From positions 67,001 through 131,000 of the forward strand of contig NZ_JAQFIL010000001.1 of assembly GCF_029504655.1 (NCBI RefSeq): a stretch of DNA of 64,000 bases, in the 5' to 3' direction. This DNA comes from Catalinimonas alkaloidigena. Its GTDB lineage: Bacteria > Bacteroidota > Bacteroidia > Cytophagales > Cyclobacteriaceae. The translations under genes and the position numbers were made by a program. The notes beneath the pieces are model-generated. The model saw only the letters and a list, made by a program, of their open reading frames with translations. It did not search any database and was not told where the DNA came from. Positions 47,265-56,658 of the stretch are shown piece after piece; position 1 is the stretch's first letter; every line of letters starts with the position of its first letter.

Positions 47265-48572
47265 ATGATTGTAGAGTCTTTATTATTATTAGCAGCAGTA
47301 ATCTTAGGTGCTATGGGAGGCTGGTTTGCAGCACGCTTCAGGTATCAGCGACCTTTTACCAACCCTCAGGAAATTGAGAGAAAGTACATTTCCAAAGAAC
47401 TGTATAGCGATGCCAAACGAGAACTGTACGATAGTCAGCAGCAGGTACTGAGACTAACCAAAACACTGGCAGCAAAAGAGCAGCAAAATCAATCCCTACA
47501 TGAACAACTACTGAATCAGAAAAGTGATATTCAGGACCTTCAGCAACAGTTCAGACATGAGTTTAAAAGTTTGGCCAATGAACTACTAGAGGAAAAAAGC
47601 CAAAAATTTACCGCTTTAAACGAAGAAAAGCTTAGTTATATCCTCAATCCTCTCAAGGAGAAAATTACTGATTTTCGCAGCAAAATGGAGCAGACCTATC
47701 ATGAGGAAATTCGTGAGCGAGCCTCTTTAAGAAAAGAAATTGAACAACTAATGCACTTGAATCAGCAAATTAGCGAAGATGCTATTCGTCTTACCAAAGC
47801 ACTCAAAGGAGATAGTAAAGTGCAGGGAGACTGGGGGGAGATGCAGTTAGAACTTATTCTGGAAAAGGCCGGCCTGGAAAAAAATATTCACTATAGCAGT
47901 CAGAGTAGCTTTAATGATCAAACTGAAGAGCGAACCCAGCGTCCTGATTATATCATTAATCTGCCAGAGAGCAAACATCTTATTCTGGATGCCAAAGTCT
48001 CATTGACTGCCTACGAAAACTACTACAATACGGAAGATCAGGGTGAGAGGAATCATTATCTAAAAGAACATCTGGATAGCATATATCGACATATGAAAGG
48101 CCTGAGTGAGAAAAATTACCAGCAATTATACCAGATCAATCAGCCTGATTATGTGATTATGTTTGTGCCTCTTGAGCCAGCGTTAACAGCAGCCCTTCGT
48201 GAAGATGCTAAAGTTTTTGAGAAGTGCCTTGATAAGAACATCGTTTTGGTCTCTACTTCTACCCTGCTAGCGACCCTGCGTACAATCTCTTACATCTGGA
48301 AGCAGGAAAATCAGAAAAAAAATGTCGTAGAGATTGCCGTAGAAAGTGGTAAATTGTATGATAAGTTTGTAGGCTTTGTAGATGACCTTGGAAAGATTGA
48401 AAACAGTTTGCAGTCTGCTCAGGGACATTACCAACAAGCTGTTAATAAACTATGTTATGGTAAGGGAAACCTGGTCAGAAGGGTAGAAAAGCTGAAAGAA
48501 TTAGGAGCCAATGCGAGCAAATCTATTCCTGATACTTTTCTGGACAAGAGTATAGAAGTAAGAAAGATGTAA
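47265..48572 (+). CDS. rmuC: DNA recombination protein RmuC
   Basis: ATG 47265 gives an N-terminal membrane anchor (LLLLAAVILGAMGGWFAA), then a long coiled coil to about residue 180. The RmuC domain follows: GDSKVQGDWGEMQLELILE, TQRPDYIINLPESKHLILD, AKVSLTAYENYY, MFVPLEPALTAAL, VLVSTSTLLATLRTISYIW. RmuC limits inversion-type recombination and is thought to be nuclease-like. The ATG at 47220 lies inside the preceding terminator, so it is rejected. Confidence 0.92.
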   Translation: MIVESLLLLAAVILGAMGGWFAARFRYQRPFTNPQEIERKYISKELYSDAKRELYDSQQQVLRLTKTLAAKEQQNQSLHEQLLNQKSDIQDLQQQFRHEFKSLANELLEEKSQKFTALNEEKLSYILNPLKEKITDFRSKMEQTYHEEIRERASLRKEIEQLMHLNQQISEDAIRLTKALKGDSKVQGDWGEMQLELILEKAGLEKNIHYSSQSSFNDQTEERTQRPDYIINLPESKHLILDAKVSLTAYENYYNTEDQGERNHYLKEHLDSIYRHMKGLSEKNYQQLYQINQPDYVIMFVPLEPALTAALREDAKVFEKCLDKNIVLVSTSTLLATLRTISYIWKQENQKKNVVEIAVESGKLYDKFVGFVDDLGKIENSLQSAQGHYQQAVNKLCYGKGNLVRRVEKLKELGANASKSIPDTFLDKSIEVRKM

Positions 48573-48675
48573 TATTTAACTTTATTTATTTAAAATATTA
48601 CTTTTTTAATTAAAATATCATTAAATTAGCATCTTCAATAGGAATAAGATGCAGCTTAACGCAAAGCACACACAT

Positions 48676-49020
48676 ATGACCTATAAAGAAAAAGAAATTG
48701 AGAAGAAATACTTTTCCATAGGAGAAGTAGCCGAGCAACTTAACATTGCACCTTCTCAGATAAGGTTCTGGGAAGGAGAATTTGATGTCATCAAGCCGCA
48801 GAAGAACCGGAATGGAAAACGGCAGTTTACGAAGGAAGATATTGAGAAGCTTAAGATGGTATATCATCTGGTAAAAGAAAAAGGATATACCTTGCAGGGG
48901 GCCAAACAAATGATAAAGAATAACAATAAAGGTCTCAAAGATAAAATGGAAATGATTGAGTCTCTGGAAGAAGTGAAAGCATTTTTAGTTGAGTTAAAAC
49001 AAAAGCTGGATAACCAATAA
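48676..49020 (+). CDS. MerR-family transcriptional regulator
   Basis: From ATG 48676 (MTYKEKEIEKKYFSIGEVAE) the protein has 114 residues, which matches the family start in Bacteroidota; the ATG at 48649 adds nine unconserved residues. The winged HTH is YFSIGEVAEQLNIAPSQIRF and WEGEFDVIKPQKNRNGKRQF, then YHLVKEKGYTLQGAKQMI. The C-terminal helix is a short coiled coil, and there is no effector domain. It lies 2 bp before dprA, so they form an operon. Confidence 0.9.
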   Translation: MTYKEKEIEKKYFSIGEVAEQLNIAPSQIRFWEGEFDVIKPQKNRNGKRQFTKEDIEKLKMVYHLVKEKGYTLQGAKQMIKNNNKGLKDKMEMIESLEEVKAFLVELKQKLDNQ

Positions 49021-49022
49021 GC

Positions 49023-50165
49023 ATGAGTGTGGCAAGCAATAGTTTTTCTGAAATAGATACCAGAATTAATCAGGTTGCGCTAAGCATGTTGCCTTTTGTA
49101 GGCGGGGCATTAGCGAAGCAGTTAATTAACTATTGTGGGTCCGCAGAGGCGGTTTTTACTAGTCCGATCAGGCACTTAAAACGTATTCCCGGAATTGGAG
49201 ATAAGATTATTGGAGGGATAAAAAATGCTACTGACTTATTAGAGAAAGCGGAAAAAGAGGTTTTTCGTTGTCAACAAGCAGACATTAACATCTTGGCTTA
49301 TACTGATGAAGAGTATCCGGAACGACTCAGGCACATTTACGACGCACCCATTCTTATTTATTATAAAGGAAAAGCTAACCTCAACCATCATCGGATACTG
49401 AGTATTGTAGGAACTCGCCAGGCAACCCCTTATGGTAGAGAAGTAGTAGAGTCCCTGATTAGTGAACTAAGCATGTACCAACCTCTGATTGTCAGTGGGC
49501 TTGCTTATGGTGTAGATATCAGCACGCATCGTGCAGCATTAAAGTACGGATTGCCTACAGTGGGTGTAATGGGGAGTGGTATGGATATTATCTATCCTGC
49601 TGTGCACCGTGAAGAAGCTTATCAAATGCTAGCAGAGGGTGGTTTACTCACTGAGAATCCTTTGGGAACTAAACCAGATGCAAGAAAATTTCCGGCAAGG
49701 AATAGAATAATTGCAGCGCTGTCAGATGCAACAATTGTAATTGAAGCGGCTGAAAAAGGAGGGGCGCTAATAACTGCAAATCTGGCAAATGATTACGACA
49801 GAGAAGTTTTTGCAGTGCCTGGAAACTGGAATCAACCTTATTCAAAAGGCTGTAACAAACTCATAAAACAACACAAAGCACATATCCTTACCCAGGTAAA
49901 TGATATTGTTGAAATGTTAAATTGGGATTGTGAGTTCAATGCGAAGAAAAAACTGAATCAGCCTGTTTTACAGGTAGCAATAGATGAAGATGAACAGCAA
50001 GTTGTAGATGTGTTGAGCAGACAATCAGAAGCCATGATTATGGATAATCTAAGTTGGCATACTCAGTTTTCAATTAGCAAGCTTGCATCAATACTATTGA
50101 GTCTAGAGTTTAAAGGTGTTATTAAGTCACTACCTGGAAAGAAGTACCAGATGGTAGGGTATTAA
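49023..50165 (+). CDS. dprA: DNA-processing protein DprA
   Basis: A 380-residue DprA/Smf. An N-terminal SAM/HhH-like part (VGGALAKQLINYCGSAEAVF, LKRIPGIGDKIIGGI) precedes the Rossmann-like domain: LSIVGTRQATPYGREVVE, LIVSGLAYGVDISTHRAAL, TVGVMGSGMDIIYPAVHRE, and FPARNRIIAALSDATIVIE with AEKGGALITANLA. A winged-helix DprA C-terminal domain follows (VVDVLSRQSEAMIMDNLS). It loads RecA onto single-stranded DNA in transformation. It is the middle gene of a merR-dprA-DnaJ run. Confidence 0.95.
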   Translation: MSVASNSFSEIDTRINQVALSMLPFVGGALAKQLINYCGSAEAVFTSPIRHLKRIPGIGDKIIGGIKNATDLLEKAEKEVFRCQQADINILAYTDEEYPERLRHIYDAPILIYYKGKANLNHHRILSIVGTRQATPYGREVVESLISELSMYQPLIVSGLAYGVDISTHRAALKYGLPTVGVMGSGMDIIYPAVHREEAYQMLAEGGLLTENPLGTKPDARKFPARNRIIAALSDATIVIEAAEKGGALITANLANDYDREVFAVPGNWNQPYSKGCNKLIKQHKAHILTQVNDIVEMLNWDCEFNAKKKLNQPVLQVAIDEDEQQVVDVLSRQSEAMIMDNLSWHTQFSISKLASILLSLEFKGVIKSLPGKKYQMVGY

Positions 50166-50202
50166 GGTGTATGATAATTATTCAACATTAGAGCATTTAG
50201 CT

Positions 50203-51288
50203 ATGGTGAAAAATTATTATCATTTGTTGGGAGTTGACTATGATGTCTCTTCCGCTGATTTGAAATTGGCATACCGTAATCTTGCCAAAAAATACCATCC
50301 GGATGTAAATCCGGGTGATAGTGAGAAAGAAGAAATGTTTAAGCTCGTAAGCGAGGCTTATGACATATTGTCTGATCAGAACAAGAAGGCAGCTTACGAT
50401 CTCACATTATTGCTTGGACTTAATGACCTTTACGCAAGTCTTGAGGAAGAGGAAAGAAGGTATCGTTACGCACGGAGACGTGCTTACTATTCTGGTAACT
50501 ATTATCCTCCTAAGAAAGAGCCCATTACCTATTCTAAAAAAGTATATGCCGCGGTAATTTCATTAGTGGTTGTGGCTGCTTTGTCCGCGCTGATTGTCCC
50601 TTTTGGCTTATCACATTATTCTTCTGCATACCATTACGACAAAGGTCTTGAGTATTATAATGATCACCAGTATTTTGCTGCACTTAATAGCCTGCACCGT
50701 GCTATTATTGACTTTGGAAGCAAAGAAATTGAAGCCTGCTTACTTTCCGGGAACATACTGATGAATCAGTATGGACAGTATTCTGCTGCGATGGAATATG
50801 CCAACATTGGTTTAAAAAGAGCTTCCACAGATATTGAAAAAGTTCAGCTACTTTATCTGAAAGGTATGTGTATGAAAGAAGGTGGTGACTATCATAATGC
50901 AATCAATCAATTTGAAGAGGCCAAAGCAATCTGGCCGGAGTATGATAGTCTTTATTTTCAGATGGGTACTATACAAGCTTATCATTTGGGAAATTATCAA
51001 GAAGCTAAAGACCTCATTGATCACCTCATGGTAGTAAACCCAAGTTTTCATGAGGCGTATTATACCCGTGCTTATTGTAATTATCGGCTAGGAAATTATG
51101 AAGATGCTTCAAAAGATATCACTGCTTTTTTATCTACTGGCCAAACTAAGGAAGGGGAAGCTTATTTGATGCAAGCATTGGTGGCTGATAAGCTACACCA
51201 TTCAGAAGAGGCATGTATTGCCATAAAAAAAGCTTCTCATCACGATGTGAGAGAAGCTATTAAACTTAAAATGAAATACTGCCTGTAG
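50203..51288 (+). CDS. DnaJ-domain and TPR membrane protein
   Basis: ATG 50203 starts directly at the J domain (YYHLLGVDYDVSSADLKLAY, LAKKYHPDVNPGDS with the HPD motif, AYDILSDQNKKAAYDL). A transmembrane helix lies at about residues 113-135 (VYAAVISLVVVAALSALIV). Several TPR units follow (EYYNDHQYFAALNSLHRAI, DYHNAINQFEEAKAIWPEY, NYQEAKDLIDHLMVVNP). The J domain is on the cytoplasmic side if the TPR part is periplasmic, or the reverse; topology is uncertain. A GTG at 50167 is an alternative start. It follows dprA within a few bases. Confidence 0.85.
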   Translation: MVKNYYHLLGVDYDVSSADLKLAYRNLAKKYHPDVNPGDSEKEEMFKLVSEAYDILSDQNKKAAYDLTLLLGLNDLYASLEEEERRYRYARRRAYYSGNYYPPKKEPITYSKKVYAAVISLVVVAALSALIVPFGLSHYSSAYHYDKGLEYYNDHQYFAALNSLHRAIIDFGSKEIEACLLSGNILMNQYGQYSAAMEYANIGLKRASTDIEKVQLLYLKGMCMKEGGDYHNAINQFEEAKAIWPEYDSLYFQMGTIQAYHLGNYQEAKDLIDHLMVVNPSFHEAYYTRAYCNYRLGNYEDASKDITAFLSTGQTKEGEAYLMQALVADKLHHSEEACIAIKKASHHDVREAIKLKMKYCL

Positions 51289-51295
51289 TGACTAT

Positions 51296-51925
51296 CTATT
51301 GAATAGCACGGCGGTTACAGATATTTCTTATCATATCATAAGCTTTTAAATCACCTAATTCGCCTGCCTTGCTAAGGTCAAGGCAGCCTTCTTGCATTAG
51401 CCCATGTTCTATGCGTAACACACCTCTGAGAAAGTAGGCATCAATATTTTTAGGGTGAATCTGTAGTATTTTTGTACAGTCATTGATAGCATCCTTGTAG
51501 GCCTCTAATTCTCGGCGTGCTTGTCCTCTTTGGTAATAGGCATTTACATGATTTTCGTTGAGTTTAATAGCTTCCCCAAAATCCTCAATGGCACCGTAGT
51601 AATCCTGAAGCGAGAATTTAATGCTACCCCGTTCATAATACGCTTCTGCATATTCAGGGTTGATCTCTAGTACCATGTTGTAATCCTTCATAGCACCATG
51701 GTAATCTTCAAATATTTTTTTAGTATTACCGCGAAAAAAATAAGCGTGATAGCGTAATGAGTCAGCATCTATAGCCTTATTGAAGTTTATTAGTGCTTCT
51801 TTATACATCCCTTCCCCAAATAGCTTTCTTCCTTTCTCTACATACGCTGTAACCTCTTCTTGCGCTCTGGCCCCAAATATGACTGAGATAGATAGAGCTA
51901 AAGCTAAATATAATTTTCCAAGCAT
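51296..51925 (-). CDS. Exported TPR-repeat protein
   Basis: A 209-residue protein with signal peptide (KLYLALALSISVIFGARA, then QEEV). The rest is about five TPR units, e.g. GMYKEALINFNKAIDADSL, DYHGAMKDYNMVLEINPEY, DYYGAIEDFGEAIKLNENH and AYKDAINDCTKILQIHPKN. It likely serves as a periplasmic protein-protein scaffold. It is convergent with the DnaJ-TPR gene with a 7-bp gap. Confidence 0.85.
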   Translation of the reverse strand: MLGKLYLALALSISVIFGARAQEEVTAYVEKGRKLFGEGMYKEALINFNKAIDADSLRYHAYFFRGNTKKIFEDYHGAMKDYNMVLEINPEYAEAYYERGSIKFSLQDYYGAIEDFGEAIKLNENHVNAYYQRGQARRELEAYKDAINDCTKILQIHPKNIDAYFLRGVLRIEHGLMQEGCLDLSKAGELGDLKAYDMIRNICNRRAIQ

Positions 51926-52033
51926 ATCTCTATGTTTTTTAATAGTAACATGCTAGCAAAGTACTATAAAATAGTCCTTAAATTAAAGTTGTATGAGTTC
52001 TACTAAGAGCATATGTAATATTTGAAATCAAAT

Positions 52034-52930
52034 TTAGATTATATCCAACCAATTAATACCCTTACGTAAATATTTTTGTGTGGTATGTTCTTTACTACCT
52101 TCTATTGGCTGATGGCTGTAGATCCAATTCGCTTGTGGAGGAAGACTCATTAAAATAGATTCGGTACGTCCCTGAGTATCAAGGCCAAATTTAGTCCCCT
52201 TATCCCAAACCAGGTTAAATTCTACATAGCGTCCTCTTCTGACCAACTGCCATTCTTTTTCACGCTCTTCAAAAGGCAAATTTTTATTTTTATGGATCAA
52301 GTATGTATAAATAGGCGAAAAAGCATTGCCTACATCCTGTACAAAGTGAAATAGTTGCTCCAAACTCATTTCTTTTGAAGGAGATAACCTATCAAAAAAA
52401 ATCCCTCCTACTCCTCTGGTTTCCTGTCGGTGTCTTACATAAAAATAATCATCAGCCCATGCTTTAAATTTTGTATAGTACTCGGGGTGATGCTTATCGC
52501 ATATTTTCTTTAGTTCTTTGTGAAAATACTGAGCATCAGACAGATCTATATAATGAGGAGTGAGGTCAATACCACCACCAAACCAACTGGTGCCATTTTC
52601 CATTTCAAAGTAACGAACGTTCATATGGATAATGGGTACCATAGGACTTAGCGGATGCATGACAATGGAGACACCAGTGGCATAAAAATCTGTTTCAGAG
52701 AGTTGGAGAGCCTTTAATATTTTTTCTGGGGTTTTGCCATGAACCGCTGAAAATGCTACTCCTCCTTTCTCAATAACATCACCCTGAATAATGCGAGTTC
52801 TACCGCCGCCGCCGCCTTCTCGTTTCCAGCGGTCTTCTATGAATTTACCACCATCGGCCTTTTCCAATTGATTACATATATTGTCTTGTAAGGACATGAA
52901 CCAATTTGTGATCTCTTCTTTATTGTACAT
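52034..52930 (-). CDS. hemF: Oxygen-dependent coproporphyrinogen III oxidase
   Basis: A 298-residue HemF, which converts coproporphyrinogen III to protoporphyrinogen IX using O2. Family motifs are GGGGRTRIIQGDVIEKGGV, MHPLSPMVPIIHMNVRYFE, WFGGGIDLTPHYID, RGVGGIFFDRL, and RGRYVEFNLVWDKGTKFGLD followed by TESILMSLPP. It is oxygen-dependent, which suits an aerobic organism. Its start overlaps the end of the CIA30-type gene by 11 bp, so the two are translationally coupled. Confidence 0.96.
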   Translation of the reverse strand: MYNKEEITNWFMSLQDNICNQLEKADGGKFIEDRWKREGGGGGRTRIIQGDVIEKGGVAFSAVHGKTPEKILKALQLSETDFYATGVSIVMHPLSPMVPIIHMNVRYFEMENGTSWFGGGIDLTPHYIDLSDAQYFHKELKKICDKHHPEYYTKFKAWADDYFYVRHRQETRGVGGIFFDRLSPSKEMSLEQLFHFVQDVGNAFSPIYTYLIHKNKNLPFEEREKEWQLVRRGRYVEFNLVWDKGTKFGLDTQGRTESILMSLPPQANWIYSHQPIEGSKEHTTQKYLRKGINWLDII

Positions 52931-53417
52931 AAGGTTTGATGCTTTTAACGGTTAGATGAAAGGGCCCTTCCTGTTGCTCAGAGATAAGAAAACCAACCAT
53001 AGAAATACGAGAAGGATCAAAACTTTCCTCGACTTTTCTACCCCGAATAGATGCTTCAAGTTCTAAAAATGGTATATGAACTATTTGCTCGGTTGTACAT
53101 GAGTGAAAACGGGCTTGAAAACGAGGGCTTTTTGGAGTGAGTTGATTGGCCAGGTTTAGTTTATAGGACTTATTATCTCCAATAATCACAATACTAAGCC
53201 CCTGATATGCTTGTAAGTTAATTGTTGGCAAAATCTCATAGCGCACCGAAGCAAAGCCTCCATTATTTTTCAAAGATAGTTCACCTGACCACTCTAGGTG
53301 ATTGTTATGATTTTGGTAAGCTGTACTCTTTGAAATACCTCCCATGATAGTATCATTGATGCATTTCCAATCTGCCTGATACTGTGGGTTAGAAAGAAAA
53401 AAAAAGTCATTATCCAT
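52920..53417 (-). CDS. CIA30-family protein
   Basis: A 165-residue member of the CIA30/NDUFAF1-like family, a galactose-binding-like jelly roll. Features are DWKCINDTIMGGISKSTAY near the start, FSGxLSL-type strand WSGELSLKNNGGFASVRYE, YQGLSIVIIGDNKSYKLNL, and IHIPFLELEASIRGR-like sequence. The function in bacteria is not known; the eukaryotic relatives assist complex I assembly. It forms an operon with hemF. Confidence 0.85.
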   Translation of the reverse strand: MDNDFFFLSNPQYQADWKCINDTIMGGISKSTAYQNHNNHLEWSGELSLKNNGGFASVRYEILPTINLQAYQGLSIVIIGDNKSYKLNLANQLTPKSPRFQARFHSCTTEQIVHIPFLELEASIRGRKVEESFDPSRISMVGFLISEQQEGPFHLTVKSIKPYVQ

Positions 53418-53585
53418 ACTATGGTTATTGTTCAGAACCAGATAGGTGCCAATATTAGGATGAAGAACGTTGATTGCAAATTATGTAGAGAAGACATTTG
53501 AAATCATTTCAATGACAGTTACCAACGAAAAGGTTATTCCTGGCCTGGCATAGCCATAAATAATAGATATAGCGTATAAAATACT

Positions 53586-56399
53586 TTACCTGTCTGCTTT
53601 GTGCTCAGGTATATTTGATGTTGTTTTATCAGTGACTTCCAAAAAAATGTCATCTACTATTCCCAAGGTTTCGCCTTCTATCTTTAATGGTGCAGACATC
53701 ATTCCACAGGAGTTATTTGAAATAAACACAGAATATTCACCCGGTTCACTTACAGTGCATAGATGACTGGATTCTTCGTCAAGAGGCTCCCCATTTTTAA
53801 ACCAACGATACTTGTATGAAGGCTTCTCATTAGCTTGCAGCACTATTTTACGTTGCTTGCTATCTTTATCGTGTATCTGTACATCAGCTTCAAAAGTTGA
53901 AAAGGTATCAAAAGCAACTGGCCGTGACCATTTGCTGTTTGTAAAAGCGTTATATGCTTTTACTCTGCAGAAATAAGCGCTATCTTCTTCCAGGCCATTA
54001 ACAACTGTATGAGAAGCATCAGCGATCACGGTATCTTGTACTATTAGTTCTTTCCCATGCTCGTAGGTATAGACCTGAAAGTGAAAATTTTCTACAGCAG
54101 GGGTCTTGATCCATTGAAATAAATATTCACCACATACATTAAGCTGGAGGGAGTCAGGGGTGCTTACAAACTGTGGAGCAGGAATACTATGGGCTACGGT
54201 AATATCGTCTACGTAAATTCCTCCCTTGAGATTGCCAGTTCCTGTAAATTTTCTGTCTCCTGACTGCTGAAAACGTATCACATACACCTCAGAAAAATGA
54301 ATGTTGGAAGTGATGGCAAGTGAGTCCAGGTTTAGAGAATAAGCTTGATATCTCCCTTTAGCCTCAGGAAGGTTCCATGCTTTTTTGAAATTTCTTCCTC
54401 CATCACTACTAAGCCATATACCATCCTCATCATCAACAATATCATAGTTATTATAAAGCGAGAAATTAAGTCGTAAGTCTTGCTGGCTGTTCAGATCAAG
54501 ATTGAGATCTATGGCATTGGTAGTTTGTTTTCCGTCTTCAGCCCTGCCTAAAGCAAGACCTTTAGAGTTTTTGTAGCCTACTGAATCCAAGACTTTGACG
54601 AAGCCTCCTGGTTTTATATGCTGAACTGAAGCTGTCAGCATCGGGTTTCCGAAATGCCAGTATGTACCCAGTGAGTCTTCGAAGCTTTCTGAAAAAGGAA
54701 CCTTATGGTAAGTAAGCTCCACCGGATCCACGATGCTGATATTATCCAGATAGATACCATCACTAATAGTACGTGTTCCTTCAAAATCATCATCATCGTA
54801 TTGTTGAAAACGAATAACAAAATTTCGCGTTAAATTCAGGTTTTGTTTTTTCGCTAACTGGAAGATATTGAGCGAAAGAATATCCCCAAACCGGCCGTCA
54901 GCCCAGTTATCGCAATCAAAATCAAAAACTTTTTTGAAGCTTTTACCCCCATTACTACTAAAGAAAATTCCATCTAACTCGTGAGATTCATCGTAATTAT
55001 CATAAAAGTCAAAATTGAGAGAAGCCTCATTATGCCCTTCCAAATTTATGAATAGGTCTAAAGCATTGGTAGTGTAGTTTTTATCAGTATTGCTCCCTAA
55101 CCTTACGGCCCTGTTTCCATCCTGCATAGCTACTATTTCCACTATGCCATTTGGCTTTACGTCACCATCATATGATGCAAATCCTACTTGCCAGTAAGGA
55201 GCAAATTCCTTATCATCAAAGTTTTCGTATAAGGGAAGCGAAGTAAAGACGGGAGGATCATTGTAAACATATATATTATCTATCATCAGCCCATCACTAG
55301 AGAGCCTGCTGCCTTCAAAGTCATCATCATCATGCTGCTGAAATCTGATTACAAAGCGCTCATTTGTTTTTAGACCGTATTTTTTAGCCAGCTCATTAAT
55401 ATCAAGGGGGGGGAGAGAGCCGAAATGATCGTCACTCCAATGGTCAGGATTAAAAGCGTAAACTTTGTTGAAAGATAAACCTCCATTGTCGCTGAAAAAT
55501 ATGCCATCTGCCGCATTTGTCTCATCCCGATTGTCATATATATCAAACCGAAGTTTGGCATGATGGTAGGATGCTAAGTTGAGATGTATGTCCAGTGCAT
55601 TGGTAGCCGGGCTTTTATCAATCTTACTGCCCATGCGAAGTACGTTTCCTCTAAGGCTGTCAAACGATACAATATCTATGAGAGAGGCGGGAGACACCAC
55701 ACCCGTACTATCTGATAAGCCAGGACTGCCAATGAGTGTAGTAGGTGACATCTGTAATAATTTATCGTCAGAGAAGTCTTCAGAAAAAGGGAGTGAGGCA
55801 TATGTGATATCATAACTTGTTACAGATACATGGTCTAGATAAATACCATCGCTAAACTCCTGCCCTCCATTAAAGTCATCTTTACCATATTGCTGAAAAC
55901 GGATAATGCTTTGTTCGCTTGGTAAAATACCTTTTGCTCTGGCTAGTGCATTCAGGTGTAGTGGTGGTAATGAAGAGCTATACTTCTGAGGCCATTTTTC
56001 AAATTCAAAAGTAAAGATTTTCTCAAAAGTAACTCCTCCGTCAACACTTAGAAAGATTCCATCCTGTACGTGAGATTCTTCATGGTTGCTGTAAACCATA
56101 AATTTTAGCATAAACTGATGGTCGCCGGATAGGTCTATGGGTAAGTCTAGCCGGTTAAGGGTATGCGTATCGTCTTTACTTTTACCCATGCGTACTGCAT
56201 AGTTACCTTCCAAACCTTCGGTAGGAAAAACCTCAATTACTCCGTTTTGTTGACCTGGGTTGATTTGCCATTGAGGAAGAAAGCTTCCATTTTCAAAGTT
56301 GTCAGAAAAAATGACCTGTTGACCCAGAATACTATTATAGCTCAGGAGTAGAAAAGCGAGGGTTAATCTCGCCATTTTTATTTTTGAGTAGACTGTCAT
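53586..56399 (-). CDS. Large secreted protein with four roughly 180-residue repeats, FnIII-like and Ig-like domains
   Basis: ATG 56399 (MTVYSKIKMARLTLAFLLLS signal peptide) is used; ATG 56375 is also possible. After the signal, four repeats of about 180 residues occur. Each opens with a pattern like FSDNFENGSFLPQW, has a central DGIFxSxDGGxxFxK motif, and closes with RFQQYDDDDFEG and SDGxxxDNIxV. Near residue 755-840 an FnIII-like domain follows (FQWIKTPAVENFHFQVYTY, YFCRVKAYNAFTNSKW). Then comes an Ig-like domain (YKYRWFKNGEPLDEE, GEYSVFISNNSCGMMSAP). The last 30 residues do not look like a type IX secretion tail. It is probably a surface or matrix adhesin. Confidence 0.7.
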   Translation of the reverse strand: MTVYSKIKMARLTLAFLLLSYNSILGQQVIFSDNFENGSFLPQWQINPGQQNGVIEVFPTEGLEGNYAVRMGKSKDDTHTLNRLDLPIDLSGDHQFMLKFMVYSNHEESHVQDGIFLSVDGGVTFEKIFTFEFEKWPQKYSSSLPPLHLNALARAKGILPSEQSIIRFQQYGKDDFNGGQEFSDGIYLDHVSVTSYDITYASLPFSEDFSDDKLLQMSPTTLIGSPGLSDSTGVVSPASLIDIVSFDSLRGNVLRMGSKIDKSPATNALDIHLNLASYHHAKLRFDIYDNRDETNAADGIFFSDNGGLSFNKVYAFNPDHWSDDHFGSLPPLDINELAKKYGLKTNERFVIRFQQHDDDDFEGSRLSSDGLMIDNIYVYNDPPVFTSLPLYENFDDKEFAPYWQVGFASYDGDVKPNGIVEIVAMQDGNRAVRLGSNTDKNYTTNALDLFINLEGHNEASLNFDFYDNYDESHELDGIFFSSNGGKSFKKVFDFDCDNWADGRFGDILSLNIFQLAKKQNLNLTRNFVIRFQQYDDDDFEGTRTISDGIYLDNISIVDPVELTYHKVPFSESFEDSLGTYWHFGNPMLTASVQHIKPGGFVKVLDSVGYKNSKGLALGRAEDGKQTTNAIDLNLDLNSQQDLRLNFSLYNNYDIVDDEDGIWLSSDGGRNFKKAWNLPEAKGRYQAYSLNLDSLAITSNIHFSEVYVIRFQQSGDRKFTGTGNLKGGIYVDDITVAHSIPAPQFVSTPDSLQLNVCGEYLFQWIKTPAVENFHFQVYTYEHGKELIVQDTVIADASHTVVNGLEEDSAYFCRVKAYNAFTNSKWSRPVAFDTFSTFEADVQIHDKDSKQRKIVLQANEKPSYKYRWFKNGEPLDEESSHLCTVSEPGEYSVFISNNSCGMMSAPLKIEGETLGIVDDIFLEVTDKTTSNIPEHKADR

Positions 56400-56658
56400 C
56401 ACTACTATTTTCAAAAATGGTAAAAACCTTACATAGGTTATGTTTAACAAATATAATAATAAATATATTAAATTGCGTTAATCTAATAGATAAAATATAT
56501 TAATTATGTACTCGAATGATATATTTATATGGTATATACTGTAAACTGCAGTAGTTAAGCTATTAAAACATCATGAATTTACAGAGAATGAGAGTAAATC
56601 TCAACGAAAAAGCACACATGTAATAACTAAATGTTATAAGTAAGAGCTGATAAAAAAA

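Noticed and set aside
48610..48909. 99-codon minus frame opposite the MerR gene
   Set aside because: The MerR HTH on the plus strand is clear, and the minus frame has no recognisable features.
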